Source of the DNA: a virus
IMG/VR virus record: IMGVR_UViG_3300029266_000804
Location: 1-29,611 of that record
Length of the DNA: 29,611 nucleotides
Reading direction: 5' to 3' (one strand)
This document shows positions 6,282 to 13,525 of this stretch, piece by piece (positions within the stretch are counted from its first letter, which is position 1; the number at the start of each line of letters is the position of its first letter). The notes below the pieces were generated by a model. That model ran no database searches. It worked only from the letters and a program-made list of their open reading frames with translations, and was not told where the DNA came from. The position numbers were made by a program, and so were the translations under genes.

Positions 6282-8779
6282 CAGAAAAAGTCTTCTAAAC
6301 TAGACCTTTCTTCCACAGACCATCCAATCGCATCTAAAATTGGCGTGATTGGTTCAACAAAGGTCTTTGAAAATTGGATGTCATAATCAACATATCGGTG
6401 AAGATTAAATTCATTTGGAATGTAATCAGGAAATGATATGACATTTTCTTTCAAAGGATTTGGCATTTTCAAATAACAAAATTTGATTTTCTCTCCATTC
6501 TGAATAAGAGCATAACTCTTTTCCAGTGCCTTAGATTTGATTTGATTGTTATAAAGTAAACTACCTCTCACATGGATCGGTGTTCCCTTCTTATAGATTA
6601 TATTTCTATCAGACCATTTCACAATATCACTCACACCCCTTGGAAAAGATATTTCCTCTGGAGGTAACGATTTGAACTCTTTCTTAAATTCAGCAATAAA
6701 TTGCCTTGTTTTTTCTTCAGAACCTGACATGATAATTTTGAATGATTGCATGAATTTATCACGAACCACTTGAGGCGTACTTGATTTAATTGCCTCAATA
6801 CCCATAATTTTTAGTTTGGGTTCTGCATATTGAACACCTTCGTTATTGTGGACATTTAATAAATATCTCTTTTTAGCAGTCCAGATACCACGATCTGCAA
6901 TTGCTTCGCGCTCCATTACCATACGATCTGTATATGCATTCATTTGAGTGAATAGTTTATCGTATGATTCTTTAATAACTTTCTCAAAATGTTCAGCACA
7001 GATTTTATCTAATGCCTTTACAGGATCTTTGGGTTTCAATTTATCGATAAATGGACCAAAGTTGATATATAGCGAGTCAGTGTCGATTGCTATTACATAG
7101 TCAACATTATCAGTCTTCAGAACTTTATTCATCTCACCATTAATAGCACGTTCTGCCCATTGGATTGCCAACTGTCCAGACAACGTAATGCCTTCCGCAA
7201 CTCTCATATCAAAGTAACGAAAGTATGCGTTTCCCAAGGCACCATAAAGAGAATTCAATAGAATTTTAATTGCCATCTGACGATTTTCTAGTTGATTGAT
7301 CTCTTTTTCAAGTGCAACAGATGGATTATCTTGATTTTTCTGCATTGCCGCAAGCATTGCTTTTTTAGTAGTTTTTCGCTCTAACATATAATCGGCAATA
7401 ATTTGCGGAACAATCCCTTGCTTTTTTCTAGTATAAGTCGATCCGTTTGCCGCAACAGAAAGATCGTTTTTTACATCAGGAGAGTTATTCATATAATATT
7501 CAACACCCGATGGATAGGTGTTATCAATGTCAACTACCAAGGTTTCTGGTGACATGTTATACTGAATAATCAAATTTGGATACAGAGAATTCAAATCAAA
7601 CGAAACTACCCAATCATGTAACCCAACTTGAGGTTCTTTAACATAACCACCAGGATATGGAGATTTTATTGTGGGTTCGTTTGGTGGGATAGCAACATAC
7701 TGTTTGCTCAGTTCACGATAGATGATTGAATCCCATATAGCAGTAGTTCCAAGTGTTGCTTCATAGTTAACGCCACCACGATACGCCATAGTTAATGCAA
7801 GGGTAATCAAGTCCATCTTTTCATCAATCTTATCTACCAGATAAACGTCCTTGATGTTATAATCAATGAATAGTTGATGATCGTTTTTATAAAGTGTATG
7901 AAGTGTACCATGCTCTTCGTAAGATAGTTTTTTCTCACCAAGCACCGTGTTGGCAATATGATCCAATTTATATGATGCTTGGGTTCCATACGAATACCCA
8001 AATTTTTTGAATAAGTCCAAATAATCCAGTTGAGCAATACCTGTTATTTCATAGTGCTTGTGGTGCTGCCCAGCAATATTAACGGTTCGCTCACTTACTA
8101 AACCCCATGGTGAAAACTTTTTCGCCACGGCAGCACCAGCAAGTTTAGTTACACGGTTTATCAAGTAGGGCATATCAAACATCTTGATATACCAACCAGT
8201 GATTACATCTGGTGGGTTTTTAGTCCAGAACTCCATGTACTTTGCAAGCAATTCCAATTCACTTTTACAGTGACGATACTGAACAATCAGATTTTGGTTT
8301 TCACGTTTCTCAACATCATAGTCGCCCAGACCCCAAACATGATAAACATTGGAAGTCGATGATTTATGGCAGATCGATATTACTGGATAGTTTGCCTCAT
8401 CAGCGTGTGGAAATCCATCGTCAGATGCAACTTCGATGTCTAAATTTGCTACATTGATTGTCTTACGATCAAATTGAATATCGCTTGGAAATGCATCAGT
8501 TATAAACTGCTGGATATAATTAGTCATGCCATAAATTTTGACATTATCCATATCCTTGTAGGTCTCTAACCATTCCTTTGCTGCTTTCATAGATTCAAAT
8601 TCTACTGGCGCAACAGAATAACCTTCAAGGGTCTTCCATTTTGAATCTCTATCTTTGCTGCGAACAAAGAGTTTTGGTTTAAATTTGACCTTCTTTTCAA
8701 TCCTTACACCGTGGTCATTATAACCACGATATAGAAGTGAGTTGCCATAACGAGCAACATTTGTATAAAATGCTTTCAA
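6278..8779 (-). CDS. 43: DNA polymerase gp43 (family B)
   Basis: The replicative DNA polymerase with 3'-5' proofreading, 833 residues (T4 gp43 is 898). Seen: Exo I DIE (Asp114, Glu116), Exo II with Asp202 in GWYIKMFDMPY, Exo III YNIKD (Tyr307, Asp311), motif A FDLNSLYP (Asp395), motif B RQMAIKILLNSLYG at about 500-513, motif C DTDS (Asp566, Asp568) and KKRY further on. In Exo II the Asn usual after GW is Tyr197. The C-terminal SLEDFF resembles the clamp-binding tail of T4-type polymerases. The start is TTG, not ATG: GGAG lies 7 bases upstream and MKAFYTNVARYGN is a natural T4-like N-terminus. It has its own sigma70-type promoter. Confidence 0.98.
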   Translation of the reverse strand: MKAFYTNVARYGNSLLYRGYNDHGVRIEKKVKFKPKLFVRSKDRDSKWKTLEGYSVAPVEFESMKAAKEWLETYKDMDNVKIYGMTNYIQQFITDAFPSDIQFDRKTINVANLDIEVASDDGFPHADEANYPVISICHKSSTSNVYHVWGLGDYDVEKRENQNLIVQYRHCKSELELLAKYMEFWTKNPPDVITGWYIKMFDMPYLINRVTKLAGAAVAKKFSPWGLVSERTVNIAGQHHKHYEITGIAQLDYLDLFKKFGYSYGTQASYKLDHIANTVLGEKKLSYEEHGTLHTLYKNDHQLFIDYNIKDVYLVDKIDEKMDLITLALTMAYRGGVNYEATLGTTAIWDSIIYRELSKQYVAIPPNEPTIKSPYPGGYVKEPQVGLHDWVVSFDLNSLYPNLIIQYNMSPETLVVDIDNTYPSGVEYYMNNSPDVKNDLSVAANGSTYTRKKQGIVPQIIADYMLERKTTKKAMLAAMQKNQDNPSVALEKEINQLENRQMAIKILLNSLYGALGNAYFRYFDMRVAEGITLSGQLAIQWAERAINGEMNKVLKTDNVDYVIAIDTDSLYINFGPFIDKLKPKDPVKALDKICAEHFEKVIKESYDKLFTQMNAYTDRMVMEREAIADRGIWTAKKRYLLNVHNNEGVQYAEPKLKIMGIEAIKSSTPQVVRDKFMQSFKIIMSGSEEKTRQFIAEFKKEFKSLPPEEISFPRGVSDIVKWSDRNIIYKKGTPIHVRGSLLYNNQIKSKALEKSYALIQNGEKIKFCYLKMPNPLKENVISFPDYIPNEFNLHRYVDYDIQFSKTFVEPITPILDAIGWSVEERSSLEDFFC

Positions 8780-8804
8780 GAATCAACTCCAGTTATTAGT
8801 CTTT

Positions 8805-8833
8805 ATTATACCATAAAAGTCGATTACTGTCTA
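8805..8833 (-). promoter_or_regulatory. Sigma70-type promoter for gene 43
   Basis: Minus-strand TAGACA (8828-8833), 17-base spacer, TATAAT (8805-8810) preceded by TGG (extended -10). The -35 overlaps the end of the upstream 73-residue gene. The TTG start of gene 43 is 25 bases downstream. Confidence 0.75.
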
Positions 8834-9052
8834 CTCTTTTGTGGAAACAAAGGCATACATTTCTTTTGCGGCATCGATTACATCTTGGATAGGATACATT
8901 TCATATGCCTCTTGCACATCATACATATTATTTTTGCCGTGTTCAAACATATCATTGGCAAGTTGAATATTTACTTGGTGTTGAGTGTCCATATATTCTT
9001 TTGCGAGATGTAAAATATCAGAGCGGATTTCAAAGGGATTTTTATTTGTCAT
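8831..9052 (-). CDS. Conserved hypothetical protein, 73 residues
   Basis: Function unknown. A hydrophilic, mostly helical protein starting MTNKNPFEIRSDILHLAKEY, a type I associate with marine T4-like phages near the polymerase gene. ATG has AGGA 8 bases upstream. It lies 12 bases after the stop of the upstream membrane protein, so the two are likely co-transcribed. Confidence 0.75.
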   Translation of the reverse strand: MTNKNPFEIRSDILHLAKEYMDTQHQVNIQLANDMFEHGKNNMYDVQEAYEMYPIQDVIDAAKEMYAFVSTKE

Positions 9053-9064
9053 GTGGGTTTCCTA

Positions 9065-9370
9065 TCAATTATGTTCGCCGTTGTTTTGGCGTCCGTTATA
9101 TCCATCAATTCTTTTGAATACATCAGGATTTCGTTTCGCAGTTTCAAATGTTGCTACTGTGACTGCTACTACACCTAACAATGCAATATGTGCCACCATA
9201 CTAGCAATACCCGCGAAGATATCATTTACAATCATACCAAAGGCAATACACCACATCCATGCAAGAACTTGCATTATCATATGTCGTACCTGTAAATTGG
9301 GGATGTTTTTTAGTGGACTAATATCTGAGTCCATAACACTATTCCAAGTGTCGTAAATAAATTTTCTCAT
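9065..9370 (-). CDS. Small two-pass membrane protein
   Basis: About 101 residues starting MRKFIYDTWNSVMDSDISPL. Two hydrophobic segments are visible, around MIMQVLAWMWCIAFGMIV and ASMVAHIALLGVVAVTVA, followed by a polar tail, so it is probably an inner-membrane protein. I do not recognise the family; a role in lysis timing, superinfection exclusion or membrane remodelling would be guesswork. The start at 9370 has GGAA 6 bases upstream. An ATG four codons earlier (9382) is possible, and a TTG at 9424 is unlikely because it lies in a hairpin. Confidence 0.72.
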   Translation of the reverse strand: MRKFIYDTWNSVMDSDISPLKNIPNLQVRHMIMQVLAWMWCIAFGMIVNDIFAGIASMVAHIALLGVVAVTVATFETAKRNPDVFKRIDGYNGRQNNGEHN

Positions 9371-9408
9371 TCGCTTTTCCATTATTATTTGTGTGTGTTG
9401 TGTGAAAA

Positions 9409-9422
9409 GGGCATTTCTGCCC
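9409..9422 (-). terminator. Short GC hairpin between micro-ORF and membrane protein gene
   Basis: Minus strand GGGCA-GAAA-TGCCC followed by TTTT: a five-base GC-rich stem with a GNRA-type loop. It follows the micro-ORF stop by 6 bases. It may be a weak terminator or a stabilising 3' hairpin. Confidence 0.4.
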
Positions 9423-9428
9423 AATTCT

Positions 9429-9509
9429 TTAGTTTTGATACTTGTTCAAATAGTAGTTAGTCACTTGATGTAACCGTTTGTAGTTCATAATCATCAAGTA
9501 TAGAATCAC
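9429..9509 (-). CDS. Possible 26-codon micro-ORF
   Basis: Reads from GTG (overlapping the TGA of the upstream 50-residue gene as GTGA) to TAA. AAAGG lies 6 bases before the GTG. The predicted peptide contains NYKRLHQVTNYYLNKYQN, an amphipathic basic and aromatic stretch. An 8-base inverted repeat (ACTTGATG at 9463-9470, CATCAAGT at 9492-9499) lies inside it and could be a regulatory RNA element instead. The good ribosome site and stop/start overlap favour translation, but its length makes this uncertain. Confidence 0.35.
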   Translation of the reverse strand: MILYLMIMNYKRLHQVTNYYLNKYQN

Positions 9510-9658
9510 TGCCAACCTTTAAGGTTTGAATTCTCCCATACTTTCATACGCCTTTCTAGTTCAGCAATATTTTGAGAACCAGCAAACCATTCGTCACGGT
9601 AATCGTTTTCACTTTTAGGTGTTACTTTACGAAACATTTTCATTATTAAGGCAATCAT
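9506..9658 (-). CDS. Small conserved-looking protein, about 50 residues
   Basis: Starts at an ATG sharing a base with the TAA of the upstream gene (TAATG), with AGAGGTG about 7 bases upstream. An ATG five codons later is also possible. The product has a hydrophobic start (MIALIMKMF) and a charged body, ENDYRDEWFAGSQNIAELER, ending NLKGWQ. Function unknown. It forms a chain of overlapping small genes with the 86-residue gene upstream and the micro-ORF downstream. Confidence 0.65.
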   Translation of the reverse strand: MIALIMKMFRKVTPKSENDYRDEWFAGSQNIAELERRMKVWENSNLKGWQ

Positions 9659-9918
9659 TATGAATCACCTCTAGGTAATGATCTATGACCATCAATCTGT
9701 GGAAGATTCATAGTTTGTCTGTTCAACATGTCTTCGATTTGGTGTATCGTCATATTTGGATATTCACATCTAAGCATGACTGCGATTTGTTTGTTCGCTT
9801 TGACCTGTTGACCCATTTGACAAGATTCTATGATGCCAGAAATGTTATCAGCGATTAGTTCAAATAAAGCACTAATTGCCTTCGTTAAGTAGTTGTGACT
9901 TGTTAGTATATGTTGCAT
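9658..9918 (-). CDS. Hypothetical protein, 86 residues
   Basis: Function unknown. A soluble helical protein, starting MQHILTSHNYLTKAISALFE and ending HRSLPRGDS. The ATG has AGGA 8 bases upstream and lies inside the hsp20 coding region, giving a 47-base out-of-frame overlap. Long overlaps are unusual, but the ribosome site is good and no later start is better placed. It is probably transcribed from the hsp20 promoter. Confidence 0.65.
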   Translation of the reverse strand: MQHILTSHNYLTKAISALFELIADNISGIIESCQMGQQVKANKQIAVMLRCEYPNMTIHQIEDMLNRQTMNLPQIDGHRSLPRGDS

Positions 9919-10342
9919 TTGAGTTTTCCTCGTTTTTTCCTATTGAAATTTTACGAGGACGCATTTCTTCTGGGATTTCATACTTCAGTTCTACGGCAAG
10001 TATGCCATCTTGAATATCTGCTCCGTTTACTTGAACGTGTTCAGACAATCGAAAAGTACGTTTAAACTTCTTGGTACTAATACCCCGATGGATAAAGTCT
10101 CTTCCTTTGCTTACATGCTCTCCAGTTACCATCAATGTTCGGTCTTTGACTTCGATTGATAATTCATCTTTTGAAAATCCAGCAACTGCGAGTTCAATAA
10201 GATACTCATGTTCGCTTGATCTAATAATATTGTGGGGTGGATAGTGGTCAGATGCGTGACGAACTGTATGTTCCATTTCGTTAAACAAATGATCGAATCC
10301 CACAAAAGATGATCGTGGAAATAGTGTTTGTATGCCTGTCAT
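9872..10342 (-). CDS. hsp20: Hsp20 / alpha-crystallin small heat-shock protein
   Basis: An ATP-independent holdase that keeps unfolding proteins soluble. The 156-residue protein has the alpha-crystallin domain, with GFSKDELSIEVKDRTLMVTG and the signature GILAVEL, then a C-terminal IxI-type RKISIG used for oligomerisation. Known: hsp20 genes are common in T4-like marine phages. Start: ATG at 10342 with AGGAG 8 bases upstream; a TTG 24 bases further upstream is rejected because it lies inside the leader hairpin. It has its own perfect consensus promoter and a long leader whose last hairpin sequesters the ribosome site, so expression is likely strong and temperature dependent. Confidence 0.95.
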   Translation of the reverse strand: MTGIQTLFPRSSFVGFDHLFNEMEHTVRHASDHYPPHNIIRSSEHEYLIELAVAGFSKDELSIEVKDRTLMVTGEHVSKGRDFIHRGISTKKFKRTFRLSEHVQVNGADIQDGILAVELKYEIPEEMRPRKISIGKNEENSNATYTNKSQLLNEGN

Positions 10343-10350
10343 TTTGGTTT

Positions 10351-10367
10351 CTCCTTTTCCAAGCAAG
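10351..10367 (-). promoter_or_regulatory. ROSE-like RNA thermometer hairpin over the hsp20 ribosome site
   Basis: Minus-strand RNA CUUGCUU-GGAA-AAGGAG. It can fold as U-A, U-A, C-G, bulged G, U-G, U-A, C-G closed by a GGAA (GNRA-class) loop, burying AGGAG 8 bases before the hsp20 ATG. A UUGCU pairing with the Shine-Dalgarno with a bulged G is the known signature of ROSE thermometers in front of bacterial small heat-shock genes. I inferred folding by eye; no energy was computed. Confidence 0.6.
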
Positions 10368-10408
10368 AATGTTCTGAGACCAGATTGTTCTGCATCTCGC
10401 CGTGTTTG

Positions 10409-10428
10409 GACAACCTCTACAAGTTGTC
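10409..10428 (-). promoter_or_regulatory. 5' leader hairpin of the hsp20 transcript
   Basis: Inverted repeat GACAAC (10409-10414) and GTTGTC (10423-10428), with an 8-base loop, about a dozen bases after the expected transcription start. It could stabilise the 5' end of the message or form the first stem of a multi-hairpin thermometer. Confidence 0.5.
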
Positions 10429-10447
10429 TCTATTGTATATATGTATT

Positions 10448-10476
10448 ATTATAGCAGATTACAAGACTTATGTCAA
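10448..10476 (-). promoter_or_regulatory. Perfect-consensus sigma70 promoter for hsp20
   Basis: Minus-strand TTGACA (10471-10476), exactly 17 bases, TATAAT (10448-10453), preceded by TGC (extended -10). It overlaps the stop codon region of the DHODH-like gene and gives a leader of about 100 bases before hsp20. Confidence 0.9.
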
Positions 10477-11157
10477 TATATTTTTTAATTTCCATGGTGT
10501 AAAACATACTGTACCTAAACTTACATAATCAGCACCTTGATCGAAATAGTATTTCGCGTCACTTTTATTCGTAACGCCACCACCAGCAATAATAGTGACA
10601 TGAGGGTGCTTTACCTTTATGTAATCTATAATCCTTGTCGTATATGGTTTCAAAATGTTACCGCTTTGACCACCATTCAAAGAATACAGAGTATTGCTTG
10701 CGTGTATCTGATTATAACCAGAATCAACTATTTTGTCAATAAGATTTTCTGAGGCAGTTGGGGGTATTTTACAAATACACCATTCTCTTTTAGTTTGGGG
10801 GAAAATATCAAAACCAGGAAGATTAACTGCGCCGATATCTTTGTCAAGATTTGGGCAACTAATATTAATTTCTACACTTGTGGTGCTTGGTACTACATAA
10901 GACAAACTGATCCAATCATTTTTGTCTATAGCAGCAAGACTCAAAACTTCTGTAGTTTTTGTCCGTTTAAGACCAGTTACAACTCCAGCGTTGCGGAGTC
11001 CAATTTTATTCACCCATCCAGATTTAGTATATCGTAGAGTTTTTAGTACTTGAGGCAGAAGTCCTGGTCTACTCTGGTACGTCCAACTTCCAGTTACACT
11101 AATAGTGTTGGGAAGTTTTATATAATTTCCAAAGGGTGCCGATATAAAATATTTCAT
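10468..11157 (-). CDS. Dihydroorotate dehydrogenase-like flavoenzyme
   Basis: A 229-residue TIM-barrel enzyme similar to DHODH, which oxidises dihydroorotate to orotate in pyrimidine synthesis. Seen: NISCPN at 98-103, matching the class 1 motif with catalytic Cys101; KIPP at 130-133 (substrate or FMN Lys130); HASNTL at 152-157; GGQSG at 162-166; and the phosphate-binding strand IIAGGGV at 189-195. It is much shorter than the usual 310-340 residues, mostly at the N-terminus, so activity or substrate may differ. The start is at 11157, just after the upstream stop; an ATG at 11193 overlaps that gene and has no ribosome site. It ends the late accessory operon, which is odd for a nucleotide synthesis gene. 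Confidence 0.82.
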   Translation of the reverse strand: MKYFISAPFGNYIKLPNTISVTGSWTYQSRPGLLPQVLKTLRYTKSGWVNKIGLRNAGVVTGLKRTKTTEVLSLAAIDKNDWISLSYVVPSTTSVEINISCPNLDKDIGAVNLPGFDIFPQTKREWCICKIPPTASENLIDKIVDSGYNQIHASNTLYSLNGGQSGNILKPYTTRIIDYIKVKHPHVTIIAGGGVTNKSDAKYYFDQGADYVSLGTVCFTPWKLKNILT

Positions 11158-11168
11158 AATGTATATAC

Positions 11169-11639
11169 TCAATTCAAAAAGATTTTGCGCCATTCTTTTT
11201 TATATTCTTCTTCATCAATACTTTTGGTAAAAGATTTTGGGAATTTTTTTATTGCTCTGAGCAATACTCTTATTTTTACATCTGCTTTGATGATAGAAAT
11301 ATTCTGACCACCATTTCTTGCTGCTAACCAACGATGATGACCATCAACAATATAGTTATCGGATGAAACAATTAATGGGTTTGCCTTGTCTATTTTCTTT
11401 AAGATACCCATGATGCTCAGTATCTTACCTAGATTAAAGTCAGATTGAGTCGCACTCAACTTTTTTGCTTTGATCTCACCCTTTTCCATCTTTATACCCA
11501 GACTTGTTAGATAAGTAAGGAGTTCTGCATAATCTTTTGGATGCACTTGGGGCATATCTAATCTTTCGATTTCAAGAGTATCCTTAGACTTAGGAGTGGT
11601 TGCCCTAAATTCTGCTATTACTTGACTATATTTACGCAT
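11169..11639 (-). CDS. ParB/sulfiredoxin-like domain protein with capsid-targeting-like leader
   Basis: A 156-residue protein with a ParB-like nuclease/NTPase core: NPLIVSSDNYIVDGHHRWLA, including the DGHHR motif of the fold. Known: this domain occurs in DNA segregation proteins, nucleases and phage proteins, so the reaction is uncertain. The N-terminus MRKYSQVIAE resembles the T4 internal-protein propeptide MKTYQEFIAE and ends in I-A-E, a gp21 protease consensus. This suggests packaging into the head and injection. It lies 15 bases after the upstream gene in the late accessory operon. Confidence 0.72.
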   Translation of the reverse strand: MRKYSQVIAEFRATTPKSKDTLEIERLDMPQVHPKDYAELLTYLTSLGIKMEKGEIKAKKLSATQSDFNLGKILSIMGILKKIDKANPLIVSSDNYIVDGHHRWLAARNGGQNISIIKADVKIRVLLRAIKKFPKSFTKSIDEEEYKKEWRKIFLN

Positions 11640-11654
11640 ATCTAATTACCTTAC

Positions 11655-12056
11655 CTATTCGTATTTTATGACTTTATCAGGCGTCTTAAAATTTTTCTTC
11701 CTCATAACAGTTTTCATCACAACGTCAAATTCGTCATTTCTCTGGTCATACTTAACAGCAACAGGAATATTTAAATCGCTCTGCATATCTTTTATAACTG
11801 CTTCAGCACCAGCAACACCTTTGATGGATTTACCTTGACGCTTGTATATCTTTTTAATAAAATCGGCAAGTTCTTTCATGCTGATGCAAGGATCATTTCT
11901 ATCATCACCCATTCTATCACCAAAATGCCTAGTGAAATTAAAATCGATTCCATATTTTTTAAACAATTTATCTACAACAGTTTCAAATGTTTTGATTTGT
12001 TTAATACCAATAAGATCGCATTTACCTTCGTCTAAATGTTGTTTAAAGTTTTTCAT
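11655..12056 (-). CDS. Late operon protein with capsid-targeting-like leader, unknown function
   Basis: A 133-residue basic protein. The N-terminus MKNFKQHLDE ends in L-D-E before Gly, fitting the gp21 cleavage rule (L/I-x-E). The body contains FTRHFGDRMGDDRND and ends VVMKTVMRKKNFKTPDKVI, a pattern I associate with conserved T4-like phage hypotheticals but cannot assign to a reaction. His, Arg and Asp in TRHFGDR could be catalytic or structural. The ATG overlaps the stop of the upstream gene (ATGA), so translation is coupled. Confidence 0.7.
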   Translation of the reverse strand: MKNFKQHLDEGKCDLIGIKQIKTFETVVDKLFKKYGIDFNFTRHFGDRMGDDRNDPCISMKELADFIKKIYKRQGKSIKGVAGAEAVIKDMQSDLNIPVAVKYDQRNDEFDVVMKTVMRKKNFKTPDKVIKYE

Positions 12057-12520
12057 TTTAGTTTTTTCAACCTTTTCAATTGGTAAACAACCCCGTGCTC
12101 ACCGTCGATTTCTTTGAAATTAAATCCCAGTTTAGATGCATATTTTTTTAATAATCTACTGTATAATTTAGACCTGCTGGGGTTTGCGCTTCCATCTGGG
12201 GTTTCTGAATGCGCTTTTGATGCTGAGAAAATAATTTCGTCAAGATTGGGATTTTCTTTAACGTAAGTTTTGATATGATTTATGACCGCACCAAAGATTT
12301 GCATTTGACTGCCCTTACCAGTAACTCGACTATGACCATTTACGTCAAAAGATATACTAAGTTCGCTGTCTTCTATCTTATATCTCAGTTCTATCTCTTG
12401 TGTTTCCACTTTACCGCTATATACTTGAATTGACCGCGAGTTATTGAACTTGGTGTCGTGTTTTAGAGTCCATTTGACTTTGGTATTAAATGCTTCACTG
12501 AACTCCTGAAATGTTTTCAT
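12053..12520 (-). CDS. Late operon protein with capsid-targeting-like leader, weakly GNAT-like
   Basis: A 155-residue protein starting MKTFQEFSEAF, very close to the T4 internal-protein leader MKTYQEFIAEA; the putative cut site is F-S-E before Ala, a near match. The C-terminal half (GSQMQIFGAVINHIKTYV, then SRSKLYSRLLKKYASKLGF) looks like the helix-strand pattern of phage proteins sometimes labelled acetyltransferase, but no clear acyl-CoA loop is visible, so I leave it unassigned. It lies directly after the SprT-like gene and overlaps the next gene by four bases. Confidence 0.7.
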   Translation of the reverse strand: MKTFQEFSEAFNTKVKWTLKHDTKFNNSRSIQVYSGKVETQEIELRYKIEDSELSISFDVNGHSRVTGKGSQMQIFGAVINHIKTYVKENPNLDEIIFSASKAHSETPDGSANPSRSKLYSRLLKKYASKLGFNFKEIDGEHGVVYQLKRLKKLK

Positions 12521-12521
12521 T

Positions 12522-13271
12522 TTAGGTAACTCCGCGTATTGCTATTATTATTTTATTTTTATTTTCTTTGAAATACGCACTAATCTCTGCAAATACGTGT
12601 GGTTCCACTGCACTAGCACCACCAAAGGTTTTTAAAGTTCTTTTGACCGAAAGCGTATGATATAGATTGGTAGGCATCACACCAACCAATAAGAGTTTAT
12701 ATCTTTTCTCTATGTGGTGTTTATACTTTGTATAATGTGCAAGGGGATCAGAGACACTTTTATTGTGTAGTGTAACAAATGCTTTATTCTCTTTATTCAC
12801 ATATAAAGAAACGATATATTCTTTGGTTTTATCCTTATATTCATCAGCAAGGTCTAATTTTCCGATTGCTTCAGTTGCAGGTATTTTCAAATTATATCTG
12901 GTGTTTAATTCTTTTAGTTTACTCATAAAAATGCTACCATGCATAACGCCATAATCATTAAGTTTTTTATGTGCAACCCAAACGTGAATCATTTCATGTA
13001 ATAATATCGAAATGATATCTTCATTTGATCTTTTCAGAGTATTCGAAATTTTAAGATGATTTATTTTTACAACTTCTTTTGTTCTTTTTAGCACTTGAAG
13101 TCCAACTTCACCACCAAGTCTTTTATTCTTGTACCAAACAATTGGAAAATCGTTGGGTAATTCGCCTTGAAAATATAATTTATTAAGAGAATTATATGAA
13201 TCCAACAAATCTAATTGAGGCATTACTTTTTCAGTGATAAGTGTTTCTACGAACTGATTGAAAGTCTTCAT
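12522..13271 (-). CDS. SprT-like zinc metalloprotease with capsid-targeting-like leader
   Basis: A 249-residue protein. Seen: zinc motif HEMIH at 92-96 in LLHEMIHVWVAH and a third ligand His111 in MHGSIF, the arrangement of SprT/Spartan-type proteases, which cleave DNA-bound proteins in eukaryotes. The leader MKTFNQFVETLITE ends in I-T-E before Lys, a gp21-type site. The C-terminal 100 residues are an unassigned alpha/beta region. An injected protease could remove host proteins from DNA or degrade a defence factor; that is inference. The ATG overlaps the stop of the HNH gene (ATGA). Confidence 0.8.
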   Translation of the reverse strand: MKTFNQFVETLITEKVMPQLDLLDSYNSLNKLYFQGELPNDFPIVWYKNKRLGGEVGLQVLKRTKEVVKINHLKISNTLKRSNEDIISILLHEMIHVWVAHKKLNDYGVMHGSIFMSKLKELNTRYNLKIPATEAIGKLDLADEYKDKTKEYIVSLYVNKENKAFVTLHNKSVSDPLAHYTKYKHHIEKRYKLLLVGVMPTNLYHTLSVKRTLKTFGGASAVEPHVFAEISAYFKENKNKIIIAIRGVT

Positions 13272-13525
13272 GTTCGTCTTCTTGGTTCAGTGCGATTGTA
13301 TTTTACGGTAACACTTGATAGATTATCTTCGTTATTATTTAAAGGATCGTTATCTTTGTGGTGGATATCTCTGCCATCGAAAGGTGCTGCTTTTCCAACT
13401 TTTTCCATTTTACGTCTAGCACGTTTTCTGGCAGCATTCCTCTCCATCTGTACTGGAGTTCCTAAGTAATTTTCACGCTCTTTCTTATAATCCCTTTCAC
13501 AAAGATATGCCTTAAAAGTCTTCAT
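13268..13525 (-). CDS. Small HNH-motif protein with capsid-targeting-like leader
   Basis: An 85-residue, strongly basic protein. Seen: an HNH-type core DIHHKDNDPLNNNEDNLSSV at 53-72 (His55/His56, Asn64/65, Asn68), as in small phage HNH nucleases, preceded by an Arg/Lys/Ala helix. The N-terminus MKTFKAYLCE matches the leader seen on neighbouring genes and ends in L-C-E, a gp21-type site. It could nick host DNA after injection, or assist packaging as some HNH proteins do. The ATG overlaps the upstream stop (ATGA). Confidence 0.78.
   Translation of the reverse strand: MKTFKAYLCERDYKKERENYLGTPVQMERNAARKRARRKMEKVGKAAPFDGRDIHHKDNDPLNNNEDNLSSVTVKYNRTEPRRRT

Noticed and set aside
10343-10366. Upstream TTG start for hsp20
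   Set aside because: The TTG lies in the thermometer stem and would read through the Shine-Dalgarno; ATG at 10342 has ideal spacing.
11158-11193. Upstream ATG start for the DHODH-like gene
   Set aside because: It overlaps the ParB-like gene, lacks a ribosome site and adds residues without family similarity.
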